From NCBI RefSeq assembly GCF_018987265.1, contig NZ_CP076854.1, forward strand, positions 806,001 through 870,000: a stretch of 64,000 nucleotides of DNA, given 5' to 3'. Positions 8,534-17,531 of the stretch are shown here, piece by piece. The position numbers and the translations under genes are program-made. This DNA comes from Rhizobium sp. WYJ-E13. GTDB lineage: Bacteria; Pseudomonadota; Alphaproteobacteria; Rhizobiales; Rhizobiaceae. Position 1 is the stretch's first letter, and every line of letters starts with the position of its first letter. The notes under the pieces were generated by a model, which saw only the letters and a program-made list of their open reading frames with translations, was not told the origin of the DNA and did not search any database.

Positions 8534-10318
8534 GTGCATCAGAATGTGCTTGATGACGCTCAACTTAGTAAACAAATCGATAGCGAAGTGTCTCTATCTC
8601 GAACATGGCATGCGTTCCTTGCGATTGCGGTTGCAAGCGGGTTCATTAATCTGCTGCATTTGACCGGTTCATTGTTCATGCTTGAGGTTTATGACCGCAT
8701 TCTGCCGAGCAAGAGCATCCCGTCCCTGATTGCTTTATGTGTCCTTGTCTTGTTGCTTTACGGGTTTCAGATGGGATTCGATGTGGTTCGGGGTCAGATG
8801 TTGACCCGGGTCGCCGACATTCTGGACCAGCAACTTGAAAGGCGCATGTATAAGGCGCTTCTCAAAATGCCCTTCTCCGGCGAGGTCAGGGGTGACGGTC
8901 TCCAGGCCCTTTCCGATCTGGACCAAATTCGCGGATTTCTTTCGAGCAACGGTCCTAACGCGTTGTTCGATTTCCCGTGGCTGCCATTTTACCTGCTCAT
9001 TTGTTTCATGCTGCACCCGTGGATCGGCGTCAGCGTTCTGATCGGTGCAGTCATCCTGGTCGTCATAACGGTGCTGACCAATTGGTCCACAGCGTCACTG
9101 AACGAGAGCGCGGCGAGTGCCCGCGGCCAGCGTAACATGTTTGCGAGCGGCAGCGTCCGCAATGCCGAAGCCATTCAGGCTATGGGCATGTCGAGCACCA
9201 TGATGATGATGTGGCGTGACCTTCACGGCGAATACAAACGCCAGAGTCGCCGGGGTGCCGATATCATCGGTGCCTACGGTGCTGCGTCGCGCGTGGCGCG
9301 TATGATTATCCAGTCCGGCGTCATGGCGGTGGGGGCTGTCTTGGTCGTCAATGGCGATGCGACGGCGGGCAGTATCATCGCCGGATCGATCCTGTCGGCA
9401 AAGGCTCTTGCGCCTGTAGAGCAGGCAATCGGCAACTGGCGCAGCTTTACGTCGGCCCGGCAGGGTTGGAGGCGCCTTCAGAAATTTTTCGAGATCGCTC
9501 CCGAAACGGAAGCCGCCCTTTCCTTGCCCCGGCCGGCCTTTACCTTTTCGGTCGAGAATCTAACCGGCTCGCCGCCGGGCGGGTCCGCAATTACGCTAAT
9601 GGACGTTTCCTTTGAACTGCAGGCTGGAAGCGCACTCGGAGTGATTGGACCGAGTGCATCCGGAAAATCCACGCTTGCCCGACTTATTGTCGGCGCTTGG
9701 CAAATACGTTACGGCAAAGTGCGCTTTGATGGTGCGAGCCTTGACCAATGGGACATGGATGAGCTCGGCCAATATCTCGGTTATCTCCCGCAAACTGTGG
9801 AATTGATGGCCGGCACGGTCGCGCAGAATATTGCTCGTTTCCGGCCTGACGCGACTGCTGCGTCGATTATCGATGCAGCTAAAGCGGCGAATGTTCATGA
9901 TCTTATCCTGAACTTGCCGGATGGCTACAAGACCAAGATTGGTTCTAACGGCGAAGCTCTTTCTGCGGGACAAAAGCAGCGCATTGCCCTGGCCCGCGCG
10001 CTTTACGGGGATCCGTTCCTGATTGTGCTGGATGAACCAAATTCCAATCTCGACGCGGAAGGCGAAAATGCCCTCAGCAATGCGATCGCCAATATCAGGG
10101 CAAGGGGCGGGATTGTGATCGTAATCGCGCATCGGCCGAGTGCGCTGGCCAACGTGGATTTGGTCGCAGTTATCGCCGCTGGCAGGTTGCAGCGATTTGG
10201 TACGAAGGAAGAGATTTTCGGGCAGGTGCTGCGTCAGAATATCCGACCGGTCACATCCGACCATCAGCCGCGGGCGATTGAAGATGCCGGATCGTCCGTC
10301 GCTTCGAACGATATGTGA
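8534..10318 (+). CDS. Type I secretion ABC transporter (PrtD-like)
   Basis: A 594-aa inner-membrane exporter: a membrane domain with hydrophobic helices over roughly residues 25-290, then an ATPase domain with Walker A GPSASGKST (372-380), signature LSAGQKQR (476-483; LSAGQ is usual in PrtD-type exporters) and Walker B FLIVLDEP (495-502). It lacks an N-terminal peptidase or C39-like domain, as expected for exporters of RTX proteins with C-terminal signals. The GTG at 8534 is the first start after an in-frame stop and lacks a clear ribosome-binding site; a second GTG is at 8546. The IS ends only 73 bp upstream. The adaptor and RTX genes follow. Confidence 0.88.
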   Translation: MHQNVLDDAQLSKQIDSEVSLSRTWHAFLAIAVASGFINLLHLTGSLFMLEVYDRILPSKSIPSLIALCVLVLLLYGFQMGFDVVRGQMLTRVADILDQQLERRMYKALLKMPFSGEVRGDGLQALSDLDQIRGFLSSNGPNALFDFPWLPFYLLICFMLHPWIGVSVLIGAVILVVITVLTNWSTASLNESAASARGQRNMFASGSVRNAEAIQAMGMSSTMMMMWRDLHGEYKRQSRRGADIIGAYGAASRVARMIIQSGVMAVGAVLVVNGDATAGSIIAGSILSAKALAPVEQAIGNWRSFTSARQGWRRLQKFFEIAPETEAALSLPRPAFTFSVENLTGSPPGGSAITLMDVSFELQAGSALGVIGPSASGKSTLARLIVGAWQIRYGKVRFDGASLDQWDMDELGQYLGYLPQTVELMAGTVAQNIARFRPDATAASIIDAAKAANVHDLILNLPDGYKTKIGSNGEALSAGQKQRIALARALYGDPFLIVLDEPNSNLDAEGENALSNAIANIRARGGIVIVIAHRPSALANVDLVAVIAAGRLQRFGTKEEIFGQVLRQNIRPVTSDHQPRAIEDAGSSVASNDM

Positions 10319-10328
10319 TGGAGCCGCC

Positions 10329-11633
10329 ATGCGTTTGCGAAATCTAGCAAAATTACCGCTTGCCAAGCACGTCGCGGCTGTCGTTCTGCTGGCATTCGGG
10401 TTGGTGGTCGGTGTTTTTGGATGGGCGATGACGACCGAGCTTTCGAGTGCGGTCATTGCGTCCGGGCGTGTCATCGTCGAGGGCAATACAAAGAAGATAC
10501 AGCACCTCGCTGGCGGAATTGTCAGTGAAATCGACGTGAAAGAGGGCGATAGGGTTGACGCGGATCAGGTGCTTGTCCGCCTGAACGGAACCGTCGTACA
10601 GGCTAATCTCTCCATCGCCGAAAATACGCTTGCGCAACTCTATGCACGCCGCGCCAGGCTTCAAGCCGAGGCATCCCGCGCACCCGAGTTGACAGTTCCT
10701 GAAAAATTGTCCGAGCTCACAACGTCCAAGTCGGCCGCAACGCTGGTTGCAAGCGAACAGAACCTGTTTATCAGCCGAAAGAATGCGCTTGAAGGCATGA
10801 GGAGGCAGGTTGCAACACGCAAGCAACAGTTGACGGACGAGGTCAATGGTCTGACGGTTCAGATTGACGCTATACGGGATCAGGTTAACCTTGTTAATCA
10901 AGATCTTGAGAAGGTAAACACGCTCTATCAAAAGGGCCTGACGACGCAACAGCGGCTGAATGATTACAAACGTCGTAAGTCCGAGCTCGAAGGGCAGATG
11001 GGGCAGGGTATCGCCGCCCGTGCACAAACCGAAGGCAAAATCGGTGAGCTTGATCTTCAGCTCCTGCAACTTGATGAAGATAGGCAGTCGGAGGTTTCCA
11101 AGGATCTGACCTCTGTCGAGGCCAGCATCGCAGAATATGAGGAACGACTGGCCGCGACAAAGGACCAGCTCGCTCGCCTGGAGATCCGCGCGCCGATTGC
11201 CGGCCGAATCTACCAGCTCGGCGTTCACAATATCAATGCAGTTGTCCAGCCGGGTGAGGTTCTGATGCTCATCGTCCCGGAGCATGATGAGTTGCAGGTC
11301 GAGGCAACCATCGCCCCGAAGGATATTGATCAGATCTACAAGGGGCAGCCGGTCGATATCCGGTTTACGGCTTTCAATCAGACAACGACGCCTGATATTG
11401 CTGGAGAGGTTTCCGTCATTTCGCCCGATCTTCAGACGGACCCACGGACGGGAGCGGTTTTCTATACGCTGCGCATAACGCCTGACATGGCCACACTGCA
11501 AAACCTGTCCGAACGCTCCCTTTATCCCGGCATGCCCGCAGAAATATTTATCAAGATCGCGGACCGCACGGTAATATCGTATTTCGTCAGGCCTTTCAAA
11601 GATAGGTTGCGATTGGCGTTCAGAGAAGAGTGA
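10329..11633 (+). CDS. Type I secretion membrane-fusion protein (HlyD/PrtE family)
   Basis: Periplasmic adaptor (434 aa) linking the ABC exporter to an outer-membrane channel. It has one N-terminal membrane helix (VAAVVLLAFGLVVGVFGW), a lipoyl/barrel-sandwich segment (IQHLAGGIVSEIDVKEGD), a long coiled-coil region (about 90-290) and a second half-lipoyl motif (LEIRAPIAGRIYQLGVH). The ATG at 10329 has GATGGAG 7 nt upstream, although the frame is open further 5' inside the exporter gene. It follows the exporter by 10 nt. No TolC homologue is in the window, so the outer-membrane partner must be encoded elsewhere. Confidence 0.9.
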   Translation: MRLRNLAKLPLAKHVAAVVLLAFGLVVGVFGWAMTTELSSAVIASGRVIVEGNTKKIQHLAGGIVSEIDVKEGDRVDADQVLVRLNGTVVQANLSIAENTLAQLYARRARLQAEASRAPELTVPEKLSELTTSKSAATLVASEQNLFISRKNALEGMRRQVATRKQQLTDEVNGLTVQIDAIRDQVNLVNQDLEKVNTLYQKGLTTQQRLNDYKRRKSELEGQMGQGIAARAQTEGKIGELDLQLLQLDEDRQSEVSKDLTSVEASIAEYEERLAATKDQLARLEIRAPIAGRIYQLGVHNINAVVQPGEVLMLIVPEHDELQVEATIAPKDIDQIYKGQPVDIRFTAFNQTTTPDIAGEVSVISPDLQTDPRTGAVFYTLRITPDMATLQNLSERSLYPGMPAEIFIKIADRTVISYFVRPFKDRLRLAFREE

Positions 11634-11814
11634 TAGTGAAACGGGATATTGTCCCAAAAAGGGCTCAATTAAATACCTCTTTCAGCGCTGTTACAGACTT
11701 GCCAAAATATTATGCTTATCTATTAGTAAAGAAAGGCGTTTGTCGCTGTTGAGTTAGTGTATCGAGCGTCGCAACGAGAAAAGCTTTATTCAAACAAAGG
11801 AATGGAGAACATTC

Positions 11815-12777
11815 ATGGCAGGTTTGACAGTCACGTTCGGTAATGGTGGGGCTTCCACCGTTTTCGACCTTCAGAGCATTGATGCCCAGAACAACAGCGC
11901 CCTTGACAACAGCACCCAGAAGCAGGAAGTGACCGACCAAAACGGATCGATCCTTCAGTCCGGCTCTGTCAATGTAGGCGTTGCACCGGTCAGTGGTTCC
12001 GGTACGGGCGGCGATGTCGCCGTCAATTTTGACGCGAATACGAATTCCTTCAACTTTGACGTTGTTGGCAAGTGGAATTCAGTTAAGAACGTTTTGGCGC
12101 AGTCTGACAGTGCGGAAAACGTCTACTTCAAGGATTTCGTTCAGGCCGACGTCCATCTTGGCGGTACCACCGCTTCGACCGTCGAAATTCTCAACGTCAA
12201 GCGTGCAAACGTCTCGACCGGCTCAGGCAACGACACTGTCACCATCTCGCTTTTGTCAAATGACAAAAACTGGGTAAACGCAGCTACGGTCGACACGGGT
12301 GCTGGCAACGACACGATTACGATCAAGGCCGGCCAGGGCCTAAATGCCATTGGCGGCATCACTGGGGCAAATGCCGTTAACGGTGGCAACGGTATTACGG
12401 ATGGTAGTAATTCGTCCGTCATCATCAATGCAGGTGCTGGAGACGACACCATTGATCTTCACGGCGTCAACCTGAAGTCCTCGACGGTCACCGGTGGCAC
12501 CGGAGTCGATCATATGATTGCAAGCGGCGGTGCAGATACGTTCGTATTCAATCTCGGCGACATGGCCAAGTCTTTCATCACGGATACTATCGAAGGCTTC
12601 AACACGGCAGTGGATAAGCTTAAACTTGTGGGCACGGTGGAATCCGACTGGCAAGCACAGACTGTCGATGGTGACGCCATTATCAAGTATATCGGCGCTG
12701 AAGTCGCTCATCAGGGCGAGAAGATTATCCTCAGCAACGTCGACGCTGGCGGGTTCCATAACTGGTTCACCGCGTAA
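11815..12777 (+). CDS. RTX-type calcium-binding protein, probable type I substrate
   Basis: A 320-aa Gly/Asp/Asn-rich protein without a Sec signal. RTX nonapeptide-like motifs occur at about 135-143 (TGSGNDTVT), 161-169 (TGAGNDTIT), 206-214 (AGAGDDTID) and 227-246 (GGTGVD ... GGADTFVF). They are followed by an aliphatic/acidic tail of the kind that holds the uncleaved type I signal. The first 130 residues match no domain I recognise. GGAG lies 8 nt before the ATG. The gene is 180 nt downstream of the adaptor and is followed by a terminator, so it is the obvious cargo of that exporter. NodO-like or adhesin-like roles are possible, but I would not assign one. Confidence 0.82.
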   Translation: MAGLTVTFGNGGASTVFDLQSIDAQNNSALDNSTQKQEVTDQNGSILQSGSVNVGVAPVSGSGTGGDVAVNFDANTNSFNFDVVGKWNSVKNVLAQSDSAENVYFKDFVQADVHLGGTTASTVEILNVKRANVSTGSGNDTVTISLLSNDKNWVNAATVDTGAGNDTITIKAGQGLNAIGGITGANAVNGGNGITDGSNSSVIINAGAGDDTIDLHGVNLKSSTVTGGTGVDHMIASGGADTFVFNLGDMAKSFITDTIEGFNTAVDKLKLVGTVESDWQAQTVDGDAIIKYIGAEVAHQGEKIILSNVDAGGFHNWFTA

Positions 12778-12804
12778 CGATCCGAAGCATCTTTGAGGTG
12801 ATGA

Positions 12805-12828
12805 ACATGCCGCTGCGAGGCGGCATGT
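12805..12828 (+). terminator. Stem-loop after the RTX gene
   Basis: Perfect 9-bp stem (ACATGCCGC / GCGGCATGT) with a 6-nt loop, 28 nt after the RTX stop and followed by CTGTTTG. It lies between convergent genes and could end both transcripts. Confidence 0.6.
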
Positions 12829-12854
12829 CTGTTTGCGGCCTTAGTGGGAATTAT

Positions 12855-13895
12855 TCAACCGTTCAGACTAAAAGCATCGCTTTCCCCGGGCACGAGTTCC
12901 AGCGGCCAGATGCGGTTACGCACTCCGTTGCGGTAGGTTTCCGAATAGGCAGGCATGCCCGCAAGCAAGGTTTCGGCAAGTGCTGCGCCGAGGTCGGGCA
13001 GCGACATGCGGAAGCAGGTGAGCGTCGGCTGCAGGAATTTGGCGCGGGGTTCCTCGCGGAAGCCGATGACGGCGAGATCGCGGCCGGGGACGATGCCGGC
13101 TTCGACCAGGCGGCGGTAGAGGCCGATCGCCATCAGTTCGTAGATCAGGATAATCGCTGTCGGTCGGTCCTTGATCCGCAGCAGTTCGTCGCCGGCCCGG
13201 TAGCCGCCCTGTTCGCTGGACTTGACACGGATAACCAGCTCCGGATCATATTTAATCCCGTGCCGTTCCAAAGCCTTCCGATAGGCATCCACGAAGATAT
13301 AACCGAGATTGATCTCCCCTGACGGTGCGGCAATCGCAATGCGGCGATGCCCCTTGCCGACGAGCCGGTCGACGGCGCAGGTTGCGACACCTTCGAAATC
13401 AAGGTCGATCCAGGTGAAGTTGCCGCCGCCGGAAGAGCTGCGGCCGAGAGCGACGAAGGGAATCTTCGCCTTGATGAGTAGATCGATACGTTTGTCGATG
13501 CGTTGCGTTGCGGAGATGATCATGGCATCGACGACCCGGCGCGCCACCATGCGCTTCAGATATTCGTAAGGGTCTTCGTCGCTGGGGCAGGGGAGCATGA
13601 CGAGATCGAGCTTATGGCGCGATAACACGCTCTGCAGCCCCCCAGTCACGCCGAGGAAGAAGTTGTCGCTATTTTCGACCGTCTCCTTGCTGGATTCAAT
13701 CATCAGTCCGATAACATTGGTCGTTCCCTGACGAAGGCTGCGGCCGGATTGGTTGGCCACGTAACCGAATTCTTCGGCGGCAGCCAGCACGCGCTTGCGG
13801 GTCTCCTCATTGACATCGGCCTTTCCGTTCAGCGCACGCGAAACCGTCCCGATCGATATATCGAGATGTTCTGCGAGCTGGCGGATACCCTTCAT
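12855..13895 (-). CDS. LacI/GalR family transcriptional repressor
   Basis: A 346-aa regulator: N-terminal LacI helix-turn-helix with hinge (MKGIRQLAEHLDISIGTVSRALN, split here as MKGIRQLAEHL and DISIGTVSRAL; residues 1-60) and a periplasmic-binding-like sensor domain. The ATG at 13895 has GGAAGAGAG upstream; a TTG two codons earlier is less likely. It is divergent from the 14180-20325 sugar operon. Copies of the typical LacI-family core AAACGTTT lie on that operon's promoter and 51 bp upstream of this gene, so it probably represses both the operon and itself. The inducer is presumably the imported sugar or a derivative. Confidence 0.9.
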   Translation of the reverse strand: MKGIRQLAEHLDISIGTVSRALNGKADVNEETRKRVLAAAEEFGYVANQSGRSLRQGTTNVIGLMIESSKETVENSDNFFLGVTGGLQSVLSRHKLDLVMLPCPSDEDPYEYLKRMVARRVVDAMIISATQRIDKRIDLLIKAKIPFVALGRSSSGGGNFTWIDLDFEGVATCAVDRLVGKGHRRIAIAAPSGEINLGYIFVDAYRKALERHGIKYDPELVIRVKSSEQGGYRAGDELLRIKDRPTAIILIYELMAIGLYRRLVEAGIVPGRDLAVIGFREEPRAKFLQPTLTCFRMSLPDLGAALAETLLAGMPAYSETYRNGVRNRIWPLELVPGESDAFSLNG

Positions 13896-13944
13896 CTGCA
13901 ATCTCTCTTCCGGTAGGCAGATCCTCTCATCTTATTGCCATGGG

Positions 13945-13957
13945 AAAACGTTTACGG
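13945..13957. promoter_or_regulatory. LacI-type operator near the repressor gene
   Basis: GAAAACGTTTACG-like site with a central AAACGTTT (13946-13953), about 50 bp upstream of the repressor start. Its similarity to the two sites at the operon promoter suggests autoregulation. Confidence 0.6.
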
Positions 13958-14090
13958 AAAGCATTTGCCGTGAAGGCGGAATGCATTTTTACGCAATTTG
14001 AAAAAAATCTGTTGCTGCATCGCCGAAGGTTTGCCTAAACGCCCGTTCGCATTGTGATTTTTCGCAATATTTTGTCGAGCGACGGCGGGA

Positions 14091-14134
14091 TTGACAGTAG
14101 CAAACGTTTCCGCTTAGTATCGTAAACGTTTACG
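14091..14134 (+). promoter_or_regulatory. Sugar-operon promoter with two LacI operators
   Basis: A consensus -35 TTGACA (14091-14096) and a -10-like TAGTAT (14115-14120, spacer 18) flank an AAACGTTT core at 14102-14109. Immediately after the -10 is the perfect 14-bp palindrome CGTAAACGTTTACG (14121-14134). One operator in the spacer and one at the start site is a classic repression layout. The GTG start is at 14180. Confidence 0.7.
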
Positions 14135-14179
14135 GAAGGCGTTTCGGGAGGAATCTGAAGCGCACCGCTGGAGGAAATC

Positions 14180-15214
14180 GTGAAATTGAATGCCGTTCTG
14201 TGCGGGTGCGGAGCTATGTCCAAAGGCTGGCTGCGCGCTATTAAGGAAACGCCTGATCTTGCTGAGGCGATTGAGATCGTCGGCCTTGTCGACGTCAACC
14301 GTGCCGCCGCCGAGAAGCTCGCCGACGAATTCGGCTTGAGCGCGGCTCGCATCGGTAACGATCTCGCTGCCGTCATTGCCGAGACCAAGGCCGACGTCGT
14401 CTTCGACGTCGTTATCCCGACTGCCCGTTTCGATATCGTCTCGACGGCCATGAGGGCCGACTGCCATGTGCTCAGCGAGAAGCCGATGGCGACTTCGCTT
14501 GCCGAAGGGGCCGCACTCATCGATCTCGCCGCCGAGACCGGCAAGATCCACGCGATCATCCAGAACCGCCGCTTCATTGCCGGCGTGCGCCGCCTGCGTC
14601 GCTTCGTCGAAAGCGGGGCGATCGGCGATCTGACGGGCATTCATTGCGATTTCTTCATCGCTCCTCATTTCGGCGGGTTCCGTGAAGAGATGGACAATGT
14701 CCTTTTGCTGGACATGGCGATCCACACGTTCGATGCCGCCCGCTATGTGGCCGGCAAGAAGCCACTCGCAGTCTATTGCGTCGAACGCAATCCCAAAGGT
14801 TCCTGGTATCGCCACGGCGCTTCGGCCAATGCCACCTTCGAATTCTCCGACGACGTCGTCTTCACTTATCGCGGCTCCTGGTGCGCGGAAGGCGAGCGCA
14901 CGAGCTGGGAAAGCCAGTGGCGCATCGTCGGCTCGAACGGCATGCTGACCTGGGACGGTGAGGATGGTTTCAAGGCGGCTGTCTCCGGCAATGAACCAGG
15001 ACTGCTTCACGGCTTTTCACCCGTCGAGGTTCCGGCGCCTGAACGTGCCGAGGAAACCCACGGCCACGCCAGCGTGATCGCAAGCTTCGTCGAGGCGATC
15101 CGCACCGGAAAGCGGCCGGAGACGGTCAGTTCCGACAATATCAGAAGCCTCGCTATGGTCTTCGGGGCGATCGAAAGCGCCAAGACCGGGCGGCGCGTCG
15201 ACATTTCAGCATAA
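14180..15214 (+). CDS. Gfo/Idh/MocA-family oxidoreductase
   Basis: NAD(P)-dependent sugar or cyclitol dehydrogenase, 344 aa. The N-terminal Rossmann fold begins with the nucleotide loop GCGAMS (about 10-15), followed by the family's EKPMATS motif (about 97) and a C-terminal alpha/beta substrate domain. A GTG start is preceded by GGAGGA. It is the first gene of the operon and lies 12 nt before the isomerase gene. Together they suggest oxidation/isomerisation of the imported sugar (for example an inositol or a keto-sugar), but the exact reaction cannot be read from sequence. Confidence 0.85.
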   Translation: MKLNAVLCGCGAMSKGWLRAIKETPDLAEAIEIVGLVDVNRAAAEKLADEFGLSAARIGNDLAAVIAETKADVVFDVVIPTARFDIVSTAMRADCHVLSEKPMATSLAEGAALIDLAAETGKIHAIIQNRRFIAGVRRLRRFVESGAIGDLTGIHCDFFIAPHFGGFREEMDNVLLLDMAIHTFDAARYVAGKKPLAVYCVERNPKGSWYRHGASANATFEFSDDVVFTYRGSWCAEGERTSWESQWRIVGSNGMLTWDGEDGFKAAVSGNEPGLLHGFSPVEVPAPERAEETHGHASVIASFVEAIRTGKRPETVSSDNIRSLAMVFGAIESAKTGRRVDISA

Positions 15215-15225
15215 GGACAGATGAC

Positions 15226-16128
15226 GTGAGCAACCCCGCCAAAGCCATTCGTATCGGTACCATGGTCAGCGCCTCGAAGGGCGGCGCCGACAACCGCATA
15301 GCGCAGATCGCCGATATGGGTTTCGAAAGCTTCGAGCCCTTCTTCTGGCAGACGACCAACGGTCAGGATCTTGCCGAACTCGGCAAGCGCAGCGTGGAGG
15401 CGATCGGCGATCGCGACATCACGATTTCAACGCTCGGCATGTTCGGCAATCCGCTCGAGGAGACCGAGATGGACCTGCAGACACTGCAGGGCTGGAAGGA
15501 TTGCATCGACAACGCCCATCATTTCGGCGCCACCTGCGTTGCCGGCTTCACTGGCCGCATCCGCAACAAGCCGCTGACCGAGAGCCTGCCGCGCTACAAG
15601 CAGATCTGGAGCGAACTCGCCAAGCGCGCCGCCGATAAGGGGATCAAGATCGCCTTCGAAAATTGTGCCATGGACGGCAACTGGGCAACCGGTGACTGGA
15701 ACATTGCCCATAATCCGGATGCCTGGGAACTGATCTTCAACGAGACGCCCGACGACAATATCGGCCTCGAATGGGAGCCGTGCCATCAGATGGTCTATCT
15801 GATCGAACCGCTGCCGCAGATCCGCAAATGGGCGAGCAAGATCTTCCATGTCCACGGCAAGGATGCGACGATCCGTTGGGATGTCATCAAGGAGCACGGC
15901 ATCTTCGGCAAGGAAAAGTTCGTCTTCATGCGCACGCCGGGCTTTGGCGACAGCAACTGGACAGATGTCATTTCCGAACTGCGGCTTGCCGGCTGGTCCG
16001 GCTCCATCGACATCGAGGGCTGGCATGATCCGGTCTATCGCGACGCCCTTGAAATGACCGGTCAGGTCTATGCACTCAATCATCTGAAACATGCCCGGGG
16101 CGGCGATTTCGTCGTCGATCCGGTGTGA
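15226..16128 (+). CDS. Sugar phosphate isomerase/epimerase (TIM barrel, AP_endonuc_2)
   Basis: A 300-aa TIM-barrel protein of the xylose-isomerase-like family (IolE/IolI/hydroxypyruvate-isomerase relatives). Metal-ligand candidates include the Glu of AFENCAMDGNW, the Glu/His of LEWEPCHQM, HVHGKD and the final DIEGWHDP. GTG start with AAGGA 8 nt upstream. Co-transcribed with the oxidoreductase and the ABC importer. Enzymes of this fold interconvert or epimerise keto-sugars; the substrate is presumably the product of the upstream dehydrogenase. Family is secure, function only general. Confidence 0.8.
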   Translation: MSNPAKAIRIGTMVSASKGGADNRIAQIADMGFESFEPFFWQTTNGQDLAELGKRSVEAIGDRDITISTLGMFGNPLEETEMDLQTLQGWKDCIDNAHHFGATCVAGFTGRIRNKPLTESLPRYKQIWSELAKRAADKGIKIAFENCAMDGNWATGDWNIAHNPDAWELIFNETPDDNIGLEWEPCHQMVYLIEPLPQIRKWASKIFHVHGKDATIRWDVIKEHGIFGKEKFVFMRTPGFGDSNWTDVISELRLAGWSGSIDIEGWHDPVYRDALEMTGQVYALNHLKHARGGDFVVDPV

Positions 16129-16194
16129 GAGAATGTGGCCCGGCGTGGAGGAAATCGCCGGCCATCGCAAGGATAACCACAAAGGAGGAGAACC

Positions 16195-17427
16195 ATGGCT
16201 ATCCGCAAATTTGCAGTTCTGGGCGTGCTGGCTCTTGCCGGCGTGTCGCTCTTCGGCCTTTCCGCCAAGGCGGAAGACGTCAAGCTGACGCTCTGGTCGT
16301 TGGACAAGGATACCCAGCCGGCGCCGACCCTGGTCAAGGAATTCAACGACCAGCACAACGGCATCACCATCGAATATCGCCTGATCCAATTCGATGACGT
16401 CGTTACCGAAGCGATGCGCGCCTATGCTACCGGCCAGGCCCCCGATATTATCGCTGTCGACAATCCCGAGCATGCGCTGTTTTCTTCGCGTGGCGCCTTT
16501 CTTGATCTCACCGACATGATCAAGAATTCGAAGGTCATCAAACCCGAGAATTATTTCCCCGGGCCGCTGAAATCGGTCGAATGGGATGGCAAATATTTCG
16601 GCGTGCCGAAGGCGACGAATACGATCGCGCTTTACTACAATAAGGACATGTTCAAGGAGAAGGGCCTCGATCCGAACAAGCCGCCGCAGACCTGGGACGA
16701 GCTCGTCGAGGATGCCCGTAAGCTCACCGACCCGGCAAAGAACGTCTACGGTCTTGCCTTCTCGGCCAAGGCCAATGAGGAAGGCACTTTCCAGTTCCTG
16801 CCCTGGGCGCAGATGGGCGGCGGCAGCTATGAGCACATCAATGCCGACGGTGCGGTCAAGGCACTCGAAGTCTGGAAGGCGATCATGGACGAGAAGCTCG
16901 CCTCGCCCGATACGCTGACCCGCGGCCAGTGGGATTCGACCGGCACCTTCAATTCCGGCAATGCCGCCATGGCGATTTCCGGACCCTGGGAACTGGACCG
17001 CATGGTTCAGGAAGCCAAGTTCGACTGGGGTGTCACGCTGCTGCCGGTTCCGAAGGAAGGCGCTGAACGCTCTTCGGCCATGGGTGACTTCAACTGGGCG
17101 ATCTTCTCGACCAGCAAGCATCCCGCCGAAGCCTTCAAGGCGCTCGAATATTTCGCCTCGCAGGACGACAAGATGTTCAAGAACTTCGGCCAGCTTCCGG
17201 CCCGTTCCGACATCTCCATCCCCGAGACCGGCCAGCCGCTGAAGGATGCCGCGCTGAAGGTTTTCCTCGAACAGCTGAAATATGCCAAGCCGCGCGGCCC
17301 GCATCCGCAGTGGCCGAAGATCTCCAAGGCGATTCAGGACGCCATTCAGGCCGCACTGACCGGCCAGATGAGCCCGAAGGATGCGCTTGATCAGGCTGCC
17401 GACAAGATCAAGGCGGTTCTCGGCTGA
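16195..17427 (+). CDS. CUT1 sugar ABC transporter substrate-binding protein
   Basis: A 410-aa periplasmic SBP_bac_1 protein with a Sec signal (cleavage after AKA, about residue 26). The mature protein starts [16 protein letters not shown], as in oligosaccharide-binding proteins, and contains the [14 protein letters not shown] and [10 protein letters not shown] segments common in this family. The ribosome-binding site AAAGGAGGAG is very strong and contains GGAGGAG (16184-16190), complementary to the loops of the sRNA at 27191. Third gene of the LacI-controlled operon; two hairpins separate it from the permeases. The substrate is not identifiable. Confidence 0.88.
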   Translation: MAIRKFAVLGVLALAGVSLFGLSAKAEDVKLTLWSLDKDTQPAPTLVKEFNDQHNGITIEYRLIQFDDVVTEAMRAYATGQAPDIIAVDNPEHALFSSRGAFLDLTDMIKNSKVIKPENYFPGPLKSVEWDGKYFGVPKATNTIALYYNKDMFKEKGLDPNKPPQTWDELVEDARKLTDPAKNVYGLAFSAKANEEGTFQFLPWAQMGGGSYEHINADGAVKALEVWKAIMDEKLASPDTLTRGQWDSTGTFNSGNAAMAISGPWELDRMVQEAKFDWGVTLLPVPKEGAERSSAMGDFNWAIFSTSKHPAEAFKALEYFASQDDKMFKNFGQLPARSDISIPETGQPLKDAALKVFLEQLKYAKPRGPHPQWPKISKAIQDAIQAALTGQMSPKDALDQAADKIKAVLG

Positions 17428-17441
17428 TCTCCCGCATCACC

Positions 17442-17510
17442 GGATGGCCTGACGGCCATCCCCCTTTTCCTCCCGGAAGGGGCTGCTCAGGCATCGGCCA
17501 AGGCAGCCCC
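17442..17510 (+). promoter_or_regulatory. Paired hairpins between binding-protein and permease genes
   Basis: Two stem-loops lie in the 104-nt gap: GGATGGCC/GGCCATCC with a 4-nt loop (17442-17461) followed by CCCTTTT, and GGGGCTGC/GCAGCCCC with a 16-nt loop (17479-17510). Such structures after a binding-protein gene commonly attenuate transcription or protect the 5' mRNA, giving more binding protein than permease. Confidence 0.55.
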
Positions 17511-17531
17511 GTTCGGAGCATTGGAGGACCC

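Noticed and set aside
11699..11726. Possible promoter TTGCCA / TATTAG before the RTX gene
   Set aside because: Both boxes are weak and similar matches occur by chance in AT-rich DNA; the RTX gene may have its own promoter, but I cannot fix it.
15427..17304. A 625-codon minus-strand frame across the isomerase and binding-protein genes
   Set aside because: It lies opposite two well-supported genes, spans their intergenic region and shows no recognisable domain or ribosome-binding site.
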